Shown: in pieces, positions 17,201 to 25,329 of the stretch
Numbering within the stretch: the first letter of the stretch is position 1
Layout: each line of letters begins with the position of its first letter
Source of the DNA: Actinoplanes sp. SE50/110
GTDB lineage: Bacteria; Actinomycetota; Actinomycetes; Mycobacteriales; Micromonosporaceae
DNA: 64,000 nucleotides
Direction: 5' to 3'
Assembly: GCF_900119315.1 (NCBI RefSeq)
Contig: NZ_LT827010.1
Coordinates: forward strand, 7,744,001-7,808,000
The notes under the pieces: generated by a model
What the model was told of the DNA's origin: nothing
The model's input: the letters and a program-made list of their open reading frames with translations, nothing else
The model's database searches: none
Position numbers and translations under genes: made by a program

Positions 17201-18831
17201 CACCGGCGCCACCGGCGCTGCCGGCCGCCAAGGAGGCGCCCGAGAAGGCGGCCCCGCCGAAGGTCCCCGCCCAGCAGCCCCGCAAGACCGAGGACAAGCA
17301 GGTCTTCACCGAGGTCGCGGCGATGGTCGGCAAGATCAGCGCCTACCCGGCGGACACCGTGCGCCCGGACCAGACGTTCGGCGCCGACCTCGGCTTCGAC
17401 TCGATCATGACGGCCGAACTGATCGCCGCGGCCAAGCGCCGCTGGCCGGATCTCGACCTCGCCCCGGAGCAGGTCTTCGGCATCGAGACGGTCGGCGAGC
17501 TGGTGCAGCTGCTCCAGCAGGCGCTAGGCGTGAGTGCGCCGGCCCCGGCCGCGACTCCGGCTCCGGAGCCGGTGCAGGACCTGGTGCCGCGCGCCGGGGA
17601 CGTCCGCCGGCCCGAGGTCGCCGACGTGACCAAGCTCCCGGAGGTCGTGCAGTTCGAGGCGCGCGGCAACATCCTGGAGCGGGTCGGGGTGGCCAACCCG
17701 TACTACATCGTGCACGACAGCGTGATCAACGCCCGCACCTCGGTGCACGGCCGTCAGTTGATCTCCTTCTCCAGCTACAACTACCTGGGGCTGTCCGGGC
17801 ACCCGATGGTCAACTACGCGGTGAAGGAGGCGGTGGAGCGGTACGGCTCCTCGGTCTCGGCCGCGCGCATCCTGTCCGGCAACCGGGCGCTGCACGACGA
17901 GCTGGACCGCAGCCTGGCTTCGCTGGTCGGCGCCGAGGACGCGATCTCGCTGCTCGGTGGCCACTCGACGAACGTCGGGATCATCGGGCACATGGTCGGC
18001 CCGGAGGACCTGATCGTGCACGACGCGCTGGCGCACGACAGCATCCTGCAGGGCTGCCGGCTCTCCGGTGCCAACCGCCAGCCGTTCCCGCACCAGGACC
18101 TGGCCGCCCTGGACGCGCTGCTGACCCGGATCCGCGACCGGTACCGCCGGGTGCTGATCATCGTCGAGGGCGTGTACAGCATGGACGGTGACATCTGTGA
18201 CCTGCCGGCGCTGATCGCGCTGAAGAAGAAGCACGGCGCGCTGCTGATGGTCGACGAGGCGCACAGCATCGGCGTGCTCGGCGCCCGCGGCGGCGGGGTC
18301 GGCGAGCACTTCGGGGTGGACCGCAAGGACGTCGACATCTGGATGGGCACCCTGTCCAAGTCGCTGGCCAGCTGCGGCGGCTACATCGCCGGCCGGCACG
18401 AGCTGATCGAGTACCTGCGGTACACGCTGCCCGGCTTCATCTTCAGCGCCGGCATGAGCCCGGCGAACGCGGCCGCGGCACTGGCCGCCCTGCACATCAT
18501 GCGCGAGGAGCCGCAGCGGTTGAAGGTGCTGCACGACCGGGCCGCGACCTTCCTGCGGCTGGCCAAGCAGGCCGGGCTGGACACCGGGCCGAGCGCCGGC
18601 ACCCCGGTGGTCCCGTGCATCACCGGCGACTCGGTGAAGGCACTGAAGCTGGCCGACATGCTGCTCAAGAACGGGGTCAGCGCGAACCCGATCATGTATC
18701 CGGCGGTCAAGGAGCGGCTGGCCCGGCTGCGGTTCTTCGTCACCGCCGAGCACACCGTCGAGGACATCGAGACCACCGTGGACCTGCTGGCCCGGCACCT
18801 CGACCCGGCCCGCGTGCCGCAGCCGGCCTGA
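14212..18831 (+). CDS. type I polyketide synthase fused to alpha-oxoamine synthase (KS-AT-ACP-AOS)
   Basis: The protein has 1539 residues. KS occupies about 1-430, with Cys202 in DAACSSALVALH, His337 in EAHGTGT and His375 in KAMIGHT. AT occupies about 560-890, with Ser661 in GHSVGE and HAFHS at 762-766, the malonyl-CoA signature. An Ala/Pro linker leads to an ACP at about 1030-1105, with Ser1064 in DLGFDSIM. A C-terminal PLP-dependent alpha-oxoamine synthase fills about 1140-1530, with DEAHSIGVLG and Lys1383 in TLSKSL. KR, DH, ER, TE and any loading domain are absent. Predicted chemistry: an acyl starter supplied in trans is extended with malonate, and the beta-ketoacyl-ACP is released by decarboxylative condensation with an amino acid, as in the RedL/PigH-type enzymes of prodiginine pathways or in sphingoid-base synthesis. 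TTG at 14212 is the only start at the KS edge. It heads six co-oriented genes. Confidence 0.93.
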   Translation: MDIAIVGLSCRFPGARDVVEFWSNSLAAAHQFRPVPSARWNHETFYSTNFRDTHSTYTDRVAFLDEVEKFAALHHRIPPRRAKAMDPQHRLLVDLAREAVQDAGWERRPFDRATTGVFVGLSTADYKDLTGARLTASLLADGSLSSAADDPALLAAIAEAAKLAIDPPQSFSMAGSLLNMAPATVSELLDLGGPSFAIDAACSSALVALHEAVNHLRTGSCSAALVGGVFLNLTPNALVGFSRVGALSPAGVCRPFDTRADGFVLGEGGSLAVLRPLDDALEAGDRIYAVLNGIGTANDGKGAGPMTPKAEGQEAAMRAAYRDARVEPGSIDFLEAHGTGTTVGDRVEVEAIRRVRAKATDRPCYLSSGKAMIGHTLPAAGAAGVLRTALALHHRTVPPQPAAMDPHSELPLAEAGLSITTEPKSWPQPADDRRRAAVSSFGFGGTNVHAVLSEAPEPETDGDDADGTRPWVVLISADNGELLTSYAQRLSVLIAADPGLTPAAVARTMASRSLLTARLAVMCRSRAELAERLAVAARELAAGATGRLAAGLYASTAPLAPEQRSLAFLYPGQGSLRPGVLRDLVARFPALAEHVRPLADRVDERTGAPVTDLLCDTPNPGDEERVSATRICQPGLGVAGIGMTQLLAEMGVTPEVTLGHSVGEMAAAVAAGALTPDDGIEFLIDRGAAVTSGEEPPPGTMAAVRIDAAGFEQLRIGIDGVWAGCYNHPTQIVASGHRDAVGRLVERCRDRDVPVAPLRVSHAFHSPLMSEVDLRVGEFVAGLPVRKPIRTLVSSVDPAAPTDSETLRALWARQGSAPVLFRDAIDQAVRVGAKILVQVSAGDALLGMAAQTPAARGLDAIALMPAEPDDGYALLEGLGRLAVAGVPVNLTPLFEGLGVPLATLPPSPLATQHYSIRRTPGSASLSRFVSKKETAVRETPPTRREAQPATGIRNGAQTPVNDVISLLREQLAVLRDIGAEPGAEPAAGAVAEVVAAPPAPPALPAAKEAPEKAAPPKVPAQQPRKTEDKQVFTEVAAMVGKISAYPADTVRPDQTFGADLGFDSIMTAELIAAAKRRWPDLDLAPEQVFGIETVGELVQLLQQALGVSAPAPAATPAPEPVQDLVPRAGDVRRPEVADVTKLPEVVQFEARGNILERVGVANPYYIVHDSVINARTSVHGRQLISFSSYNYLGLSGHPMVNYAVKEAVERYGSSVSAARILSGNRALHDELDRSLASLVGAEDAISLLGGHSTNVGIIGHMVGPEDLIVHDALAHDSILQGCRLSGANRQPFPHQDLAALDALLTRIRDRYRRVLIIVEGVYSMDGDICDLPALIALKKKHGALLMVDEAHSIGVLGARGGGVGEHFGVDRKDVDIWMGTLSKSLASCGGYIAGRHELIEYLRYTLPGFIFSAGMSPANAAAALAALHIMREEPQRLKVLHDRAATFLRLAKQAGLDTGPSAGTPVVPCITGDSVKALKLADMLLKNGVSANPIMYPAVKERLARLRFFVTAEHTVEDIETTVDLLARHLDPARVPQPA

Positions 18832-18845
18832 GGCAGCCGCCGGAC

Positions 18846-21086
18846 ATGACCTCTCTCCCCACCAAGCCGCCCCGGGCCGGCGGCGACCAGCCGGTCGCCG
18901 CCGCGCCCGGGGCCGGCCCGGTCACCCGGTTCGTCACCCGCTTCCCCAAGCTCGTCCTGCTCATCACCCTGCTGCTCGCCGGTCTCGCGGTGGCGTTCAG
19001 CGGGGACGTGGTCAGCGCGCTCAAGACCGGGGGTTTCGACGATCCGAACACCGATTCGGTACGCGGCCGGCAGGTGCTGTCCGAGCACTTCCGGGCCGCC
19101 GATCCGAACCTGGTGGTGCTGATCGCCAAGCCGGGCGGCAGCGTCGACGACCCGGACACCCGGGCCGCCGCGCAACGGGTCACCCAGCGGCTGGCCGCCG
19201 ACCCCGCGGTGACCGTGGCCGGCTCGTACTGGGCGAACCACCTGCCGCAGCTGGCCGGCCGCGACCACGACACCGGCATGATCCTGGTGCACGTCGACGG
19301 CGACGAGGACACGAGTGCGGACCGGGTGGCCGCGCTGCACGAAGACCTCGGCCGGGACTTCCAGGACCAGCAGATCAAGGTCGAGTTCGGCGGCTTCACC
19401 CAGATCAACAACGACATCAACGACCAGGTCACCAAGGATCTGGCGACCGCCGAGTCGATCGCCATCCCGATCACCCTGGTGCTGTTGCTGCTGGTCTTCG
19501 GCACCGTCGGGGCGGCCGGCGCACCGCTGCTGATCGGCCTGTTCTCGATCGTCAGCACGCTGGGCACGCTGCGGCTGCTGGCCGCGATCACCAACGTCTC
19601 GGTCTTCTCGGTGAACATGGCGACCGCGCTGGGCCTGGGCCTGGCCGTCGACTACAGCCTGCTGTTCGTGAGCCGGTACCGCGAGGAGCGGGTCACGGCG
19701 GCGGATCTGCGCACCGCGATCGGCAACACCATGCGTACCGCCGGTCGCACCATCCTGTTCAGCGCGGCGACCGTCGCCGTGGCCCTGAGCAGCCTGATGG
19801 TCTTCCCGCAGTACTTTTTGCGGTCGTTCGCCTACGCCGGGATCGCCGTGGTGGTGACCACGGTCGGTGCCGCGCTGCTGGTGCTGCCGGCGCTGCTCAC
19901 CGTGCTCGGCGACCGGATCGACCGGTGGGCGCTGTACCGGCCGCGCGCCTCCTCCACCTTCTGGGCCCGGCTGGCCGGCTTCGTGCTGCGCCGCCCGGTG
20001 CGCACCGCGGCCCCGGTGATCCTGGTGCTGGCCGCGCTCGCGCTGCCGTTCACCCACGTGCGGTTCGGTGTGGCCGATGACCGGGTGCTGCCGAAGACCG
20101 CCGAGAGCCGGGTGGTCGCGGACACCGTGCGCGGCCAGTTCGCCGACACCGGCAGCGGGGCCACCGTGGTGGTCGCCGAGCACTGGGGCAGCGGGACCGA
20201 CGGGCGGATCCGGGCGGCCGACTACGCCGCGCGGCTCTCCGAACTGCCCGCGGTGAACCGGGTGGACAGCATGGTCGGCACCTATCAGCACGGCGTCATC
20301 GTGATCGCCCCGGGGCACGCCGACCCGCGGTACGTCAACGGCGACGCCACCTGGTTCTCCGTGGTCAGTGACGTCGAGCCGTACTCGGGCGCGGGCGCCG
20401 ACCTGGCCCGCGCGGTCCGCGCCGTGCCGGTGCCGGGCCGCTACCCGGCGCTGGTCACCGGACCGGCCGCGCAGCTGGTGGACATCACCGGCTCGATCGC
20501 CGACCGGCTGCCGGTCGCCGGGATCCTGATCGCGGTGACCACGTTCGTGCTGCTGTTCCTGCTGACCGGCAGCGTGCTGCTGCCGATCAAGGCATTGCTG
20601 CTGAACACCCTGACGATGAGCGCGGTGTTCGGCGTGGCGGTCTGGATCTTCCAGGACGGGCACCTGTCCGGCCTGCTCGGGCAGACCGGGACCCCGCTCG
20701 CGGTGGCCATCCCGGTGCTGCTGTTCTGCGTGGCGTTCGGGCTCTCGATGGACTACGAGGTGTTCGTGCTGTCCCGGGTGATCGAGCGGCACGAACAGGG
20801 CGCCGACCTGCACACCGCGGTGGTCGAGGGGATGTCGCGCAGCGTCCGGGTGATCAGCGCGGCGGCCGGCATCCTGAGCGTGTCGTTCCTGGCGATGCTC
20901 ACCTCCGGGGTGTCGCTGATCCAGTTCTTCGGGCTCTGCGCCAGCCTGGCGATCATCCTGGACGCGCTGCTGGTCCGGCCGGTGCTGGTGCCGGCGTTCA
21001 TGCGGCTCGCCGGGGAGTGGAACTGGTGGGCACCGCGCCCGCTGCGCGCCGTGCACGCCCGCCTCGGCCTTCGCGAGCACGGCTGA
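18846..21086 (+). CDS. MMPL-family RND lipid exporter
   Basis: The 746-residue protein has the duplicated MMPL layout. A TM helix lies at about 38-56, an extracellular porter loop to about 195, and a five-to-six-helix bundle to about 360. The pattern then repeats, with a helix near 388, a second loop to about 540 and a last bundle. The proton-relay sequences GLGLAVDYSLLFVSRYREER and FGLSMDYEVFVLSR both keep the Asp-Tyr pair. Actinobacterial MMPL proteins export lipids and lipid-linked polyketides through the inner membrane. It starts 14 bases after the PKS stop, so the PKS product or its derivative is the likely cargo (inference). Confidence 0.92.
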   Translation: MTSLPTKPPRAGGDQPVAAAPGAGPVTRFVTRFPKLVLLITLLLAGLAVAFSGDVVSALKTGGFDDPNTDSVRGRQVLSEHFRAADPNLVVLIAKPGGSVDDPDTRAAAQRVTQRLAADPAVTVAGSYWANHLPQLAGRDHDTGMILVHVDGDEDTSADRVAALHEDLGRDFQDQQIKVEFGGFTQINNDINDQVTKDLATAESIAIPITLVLLLLVFGTVGAAGAPLLIGLFSIVSTLGTLRLLAAITNVSVFSVNMATALGLGLAVDYSLLFVSRYREERVTAADLRTAIGNTMRTAGRTILFSAATVAVALSSLMVFPQYFLRSFAYAGIAVVVTTVGAALLVLPALLTVLGDRIDRWALYRPRASSTFWARLAGFVLRRPVRTAAPVILVLAALALPFTHVRFGVADDRVLPKTAESRVVADTVRGQFADTGSGATVVVAEHWGSGTDGRIRAADYAARLSELPAVNRVDSMVGTYQHGVIVIAPGHADPRYVNGDATWFSVVSDVEPYSGAGADLARAVRAVPVPGRYPALVTGPAAQLVDITGSIADRLPVAGILIAVTTFVLLFLLTGSVLLPIKALLLNTLTMSAVFGVAVWIFQDGHLSGLLGQTGTPLAVAIPVLLFCVAFGLSMDYEVFVLSRVIERHEQGADLHTAVVEGMSRSVRVISAAAGILSVSFLAMLTSGVSLIQFFGLCASLAIILDALLVRPVLVPAFMRLAGEWNWWAPRPLRAVHARLGLREHG

Positions 21087-21163
21087 ACCGTCCCGCGTCC
21101 GGGGGTGTGACGGCCACCGGACGCGGGCCGGGTCGTTGTCCCCGGAGACCAGAAAGGGCCCTA

Positions 21164-21952
21164 GTGACAGTCACCCTGCGGGAGATCCGCGAGCGCACCT
21201 ACAAGCCGATCGACGCGTGGTGGACCGTGCTGCTGGTCGACCCGCTGGCCGCCCGGCTGGTGCGCCTGATCGCCCCGTACCGCCGGCTCACCCCGAACGT
21301 GCTGACCCTGGTCGCCACGGTGATCGGGGTCGGCGCCATGGTGTGTTTCGCCCGCGGCGACACCCGCTGGCTGATCGCCGGCGCGGTGCTGTTCCACCTG
21401 AGCTTCGTGGTCGACTGCATGGACGGCAAGATCGCCCGGCTGAACGGGACCGGCACGATCTTCGGCCAGTGGCTGGACTTCGTGCTCGACCGGGTGCGGG
21501 TGTTCTTCTGCGCGCTGACCCTGTTCGGCGGGCAGTACGCACGGCACCACGACGTGACGTACCTCTGGTTGATGTCCGCCGCGATCTTCCTGGACCTGAT
21601 CCGCTATCTCAACGGCGGTCAGGTGGCCAAGGTGCGCCAGACGATGGTCGACGAGCTGGGCGCGCTGGCCGTGCCGGCCGAGGCCGGCGCGCCACCGCTG
21701 TCCCGCCGTGGCCGGGCCGGCGCCCTGCTGCGCCGCAACCGGATCCGGACGCACCTGTTCAGCGGCATCGAGTACGAGATGTTCGTCTACATCATCGGCC
21801 CGCTGACCGGGCTGATCATCGGGGTCACCGTGCTGGCCGGGGCGGCCCTGCTGGCCTTCGAGCTGGTCCTGGTGTACCGCTTCTGGCAGCAGGCCGCGGG
21901 CCATCCGGCCCGACTGGCCGCGGCCCGCGAACGCGTTCCGACAAGCTTCTAG
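21164..21952 (+). CDS. CDP-alcohol phosphatidyltransferase family protein
   Basis: This 262-residue membrane protein keeps the complete family signature D-x2-DG-x2-AR-x8-G-x3-D-x3-D in VVDCMDGKIARLNGTG followed by GQWLDFVLD (about residues 82-107). Hydrophobic helices lie near 44-60, 65-82, 120-150 and 210-245. These enzymes transfer a phospho-alcohol or phosphatidyl group between a CDP-linked donor and a hydroxyl. GTG at 21164 has AGAAAGGG five bases upstream. Placed between an MMPL exporter and an acyl-CoA synthetase, it probably adds a polar head group to the cluster's lipid; donor and acceptor are unknown. Confidence 0.88.
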   Translation: MTVTLREIRERTYKPIDAWWTVLLVDPLAARLVRLIAPYRRLTPNVLTLVATVIGVGAMVCFARGDTRWLIAGAVLFHLSFVVDCMDGKIARLNGTGTIFGQWLDFVLDRVRVFFCALTLFGGQYARHHDVTYLWLMSAAIFLDLIRYLNGGQVAKVRQTMVDELGALAVPAEAGAPPLSRRGRAGALLRRNRIRTHLFSGIEYEMFVYIIGPLTGLIIGVTVLAGAALLAFELVLVYRFWQQAAGHPARLAAARERVPTSF

Positions 21953-21984
21953 CGGGCCACTGTTCCAACCGGGAGGATGGCCCC

Positions 21985-23652
21985 ATGGCTGACCCCGACT
22001 TCCGGCAGGCCCGGGACTTCCTGCTCGCTCATCGCGAGGATCTTCAGGCGGCGTACGACGGTTTCCGCTGGCCGCGCCCGGCGCACTTCAACTGGGCGCT
22101 GGACTGGTTCGACGTGATCGCCGCGGGCAACGACGCGCCCGCGCTGTGGATCGTCCAGGAGGACGGCGCCGAGCAGCGGTTCTCGTTCGCCGAGATGGCG
22201 GAACGGTCCAGCCGGGTGGCGAACTGGCTGCGTGCCCAGGGGGTGGCCCGTGGCGACCGGATCGTGGTGATGCTCGGCAACCAGGTGGAGCTCTGGGAGA
22301 CCATCCTCGCCGGGATGAAGCTGGGCGCGGTGCTGATCCCGGCCACCCCGCTGCTCGGCCCGGCCGACGCGGTGGCCCGGGTGACCCGCGGCGGCGCCCG
22401 GCACGTGATCGCGATGGCCTCGGCGGTGGCCAAGTTCGACCAGGTGGATCCGGCGGTCACCCGGATCGCGGTGGGCGCGGCGGACGGCTGGCGCGATTTC
22501 CGGTCGGCGTACGCGTCGGCCCCCGAGTTCGTGCCGGACGCGGTGACCCGGGCCGACGACACGCTGCTGCTCTATTTCACCTCGGGCACCACCGCGCAGC
22601 CCAAGCTGGTCGAGCACACCCACGTGTCGTACCCGGTGGGCCACCTGTCGACGATGTACTGGATCGGGCTGCGCCCCGGCGACGTACACCTCAACATCTC
22701 GTCGCCCGGCTGGGCCAAGCATGCCTGGAGCAACGTCTTCGCCCCGTGGAACGCCGAGGCGTGCGTGTTCATCTACAACTACACCCGGTTCGACGCCCGG
22801 AAGCTGATGGCCGAGATGCAGCGCTGCGGGGTGACCAGTTTCTGCGCGCCGCCGACCGTCTGGCGGATGCTGATCCAGGCCGACCTGACCGAGTTGACGA
22901 CGCCGCCGCGGATCGCGGTGGGCGCCGGCGAGCCGCTCAACCCCGAGGTGATCGAGCAGGTCAAGGCCGGGTGGGGGGTGACCATCCGGGACGGGTTCGG
23001 GCAGACCGAGACGTCCGTGCAGATCGCCAACTCGCCGGGGTGCCCGGTCAAGGCCGGGTCGATGGGGCGGCCGGTGCCGGGCTTCCGGATCGCGCTGCTC
23101 GACCCGGTCACCGGACGGGAGGCGGACGAGGGCGAGATCTGCGTGGCGATGGAGCCGCGGCCGGTGGGGCTGATGGTGGGCTATCACGGCGACCCGGTGC
23201 TGACCGGCGAGCGGATGGTCGACGGCTACTACCACACCGGGGACGTGGCCTCGCGGGACGCGGACGGCTACATCACGTATGTGGGGCGGACCGACGACGT
23301 GTTCAAGGCGTCCGACTACCGGATCTCGCCGTTCGAGCTGGAGAGCGTGCTGATCGAGCACGAGGCGGTGGTGGAGGCCGCCGTGGTGCCCTCACCGGAC
23401 CCGGTGCGGCTGGCGGTGCCGAAGGCTTACGTGCTGCTCGCCGAGGGGTGGGCGGCCGACGGGACGACCGCCGCGGCGATCTTCGAGCACGCCCGCAAGC
23501 ACATGCCGCCGTACGCCCGGATCCGCCGCCTGGAGTTCGCCGACCTGCCGAAGACGATCTCCGGGAAGATTCGCCGGGTCGAGTTGCGCGCCGCCGAGGT
23601 GGCCAAGCACGCCGACCCGGCCGCCACCCCGCCGGGGGAGTTCACCGGGTAG
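21985..23652 (+). CDS. acyl-CoA synthetase, medium-chain (ACSM/benzoate-CoA ligase) type
   Basis: This is a 555-residue ANL adenylating enzyme. The opening FNWALDWFDVIA matches medium-chain acyl-CoA synthetases. The ATP loop is YFTSGTTAQPKLVEHTH, where the common Gly is replaced by Ala. The A5 motif is DGFGQTE, A7 is YYHTGDVA, and the C-terminal catalytic Lys lies in KTISGKIRRVEL. ATG at 21985 has GGGAGG eight bases upstream. It likely activates the fatty or aromatic acid that primes the KS domain of the upstream megaenzyme, which has no loading module. Whether it delivers to CoA or directly to ACP is not visible. Confidence 0.92.
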   Translation: MADPDFRQARDFLLAHREDLQAAYDGFRWPRPAHFNWALDWFDVIAAGNDAPALWIVQEDGAEQRFSFAEMAERSSRVANWLRAQGVARGDRIVVMLGNQVELWETILAGMKLGAVLIPATPLLGPADAVARVTRGGARHVIAMASAVAKFDQVDPAVTRIAVGAADGWRDFRSAYASAPEFVPDAVTRADDTLLLYFTSGTTAQPKLVEHTHVSYPVGHLSTMYWIGLRPGDVHLNISSPGWAKHAWSNVFAPWNAEACVFIYNYTRFDARKLMAEMQRCGVTSFCAPPTVWRMLIQADLTELTTPPRIAVGAGEPLNPEVIEQVKAGWGVTIRDGFGQTETSVQIANSPGCPVKAGSMGRPVPGFRIALLDPVTGREADEGEICVAMEPRPVGLMVGYHGDPVLTGERMVDGYYHTGDVASRDADGYITYVGRTDDVFKASDYRISPFELESVLIEHEAVVEAAVVPSPDPVRLAVPKAYVLLAEGWAADGTTAAAIFEHARKHMPPYARIRRLEFADLPKTISGKIRRVELRAAEVAKHADPAATPPGEFTG

Positions 23653-23679
23653 GTCCGGCCGGCGGGCTATCTTTGCCCG

Positions 23680-25284
23680 ATGCCTCGTCGCCGACTGTTG
23701 TTCCTGCTGGCCGTGGTCGCGATGCTGGGGCAGATGGCGTTCGCCATGGTGACCACGGCGACGCAGCTGACGCCGACCATCGACGAGCCGGTGTACGTCG
23801 CCACCGCCGAGGTGTACACCCAGCAGCACAGCCTGCGCTACAACTTCGAGCACCCGCCGCTCGGCAAGCTGATCATGGCGACCGGGCTGGCGTTCGGCGG
23901 CGCGCACCGGCTGGACCCGGCGTATCCGGGCGACCAGAGCGCGCTGGGACGCAACCTGCTCTACGAGAGCGGGAACAACCCGTTCCGGCTGCTGCTCGCC
24001 GCCCGGGTCCCGATCATCGTGCTGACACTGCTGTTCGGGCTGGTGGTGCTGGCCTTCGCGCGGGACGTGGCGGGGCCGTGGGCCGCTCTGATCGCGCTGG
24101 CGCTGTACTCGTTCGACCCGGATGTGATCGCGCACGGGTCGCTGGCCACCCTGGACGTGCCGGCCGCCGGTCTGCTGCTGACCGCGTTCTGGCTGGCGTG
24201 GCGGGGGCGGGAACGCGCGTACCGCTACCTGCCGCTGGCCGGCGTGGCCCTCGGGGCGGCACTGGCGACCCGGGCCAGCGCGCTCCCCGCCGTACCGCTG
24301 ATCGCCCTGCTCTGTGGTTGGTCGATGTGGCGTGCCCAGCGGTCGGCGAGCCGGCGACGGCGTCTGGTGGCCGGCGCCCTGGCCGCCGCCGGCGTGGGGT
24401 TGATCGCGGTCGCCGTCGTCTGGGTGGTCTATCTGGCCGTCGATCCGCATCTGCGCTGGACGACCCCGGACTATCTGGCGCATCCGGACGGGCTGCGGGC
24501 GGCCGCGGTGCAGTGGCTGCCGCTGCCGCAGGCGTATCGGGACGGGTTGCTGCTGCAGTTCCGGCTGGAGGCGCGGACCTACAACGGGTTCCTGCTCGGG
24601 CAGGCCTACCGCGGCAACCTCTGGTACTACCTGCCGGTGGCGCTGCTGATCAAGACGCCACTGGGGATGCTCGTGCTGTGGATCGCCGGCGCGCTCACGA
24701 TGATCCTCGTGCCGCGGCTGCGGGCCGCGGCGGTCTACGTGCTGCCGGTTTCGGCGCTGCTGTTGCTGGTGGCGATGACCGGCAGCCGCGACTACGGCAC
24801 CCGGTACGCGATCTTCCTGCCGATGTTCCTCGCGGTGGCGGCCGGGACGGTCGCGCTGATCCGGATCCGCCGGGTTCCGTGGGTGACCGCGGCATTGATC
24901 CTGTTCGTCGCGATCAGCTCAGTGCGCACATTCCCCTATTACCTGCCGTACTCCAACGAGGCGTTCGGCGGCACCGCGGACACCCACCGCAACCTGCACG
25001 ACTCGAACGTCGACTGGGGTCAGGACCTGGCCCGGCTGGCGCAGAAGCTGAGGACCGACTATCCGGGTGAACCGGTGTGGCTCGTCTACAAGGGCAGTGG
25101 CGTGCCCGCCTATTACGGGATCAATGCCACCGATCCGTACGGCGTTCCGGAGGACCGGGTGCACGGCCTGCTGGTGGTCTCCGACTCCCGGGTGGCGCTG
25201 GCCGGCGTGAAGCTCCAGCGCCTGATCGACACGAGCAGAGCGATCGACCAGGTGGGCTACGCGATGACCATCTACCGGCGGTAG
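23680..25284 (+). CDS. GT39/ArnT-like membrane glycosyltransferase
   Basis: The protein has 534 residues and about ten TM helices. The first external loop holds the acidic pair in TPTIDEPVYVATA and the RYNFEHPPLGKLIMA stretch, the usual arrangement of GT-C protein/lipid glycosyltransferases of family 39/83 that use polyprenyl-phosphate sugars. A later loop has RDYGTRYAIFLPMF. The C-terminal soluble part contains HDSNVDWGQDLARLAQKL, a conserved segment of this actinobacterial subfamily. TATCTT ends 7 bases before the ATG, so the gene may have its own leaderless promoter. Its role in the cluster, glycosylating the lipid or an envelope protein, is inferred. Confidence 0.82.
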   Translation: MPRRRLLFLLAVVAMLGQMAFAMVTTATQLTPTIDEPVYVATAEVYTQQHSLRYNFEHPPLGKLIMATGLAFGGAHRLDPAYPGDQSALGRNLLYESGNNPFRLLLAARVPIIVLTLLFGLVVLAFARDVAGPWAALIALALYSFDPDVIAHGSLATLDVPAAGLLLTAFWLAWRGRERAYRYLPLAGVALGAALATRASALPAVPLIALLCGWSMWRAQRSASRRRRLVAGALAAAGVGLIAVAVVWVVYLAVDPHLRWTTPDYLAHPDGLRAAAVQWLPLPQAYRDGLLLQFRLEARTYNGFLLGQAYRGNLWYYLPVALLIKTPLGMLVLWIAGALTMILVPRLRAAAVYVLPVSALLLLVAMTGSRDYGTRYAIFLPMFLAVAAGTVALIRIRRVPWVTAALILFVAISSVRTFPYYLPYSNEAFGGTADTHRNLHDSNVDWGQDLARLAQKLRTDYPGEPVWLVYKGSGVPAYYGINATDPYGVPEDRVHGLLVVSDSRVALAGVKLQRLIDTSRAIDQVGYAMTIYRR

Positions 25285-25329
25285 AAACAGGCTCTGGCGG
25301 TTACCGGCGAGTAATGCTTAGGTGACACG

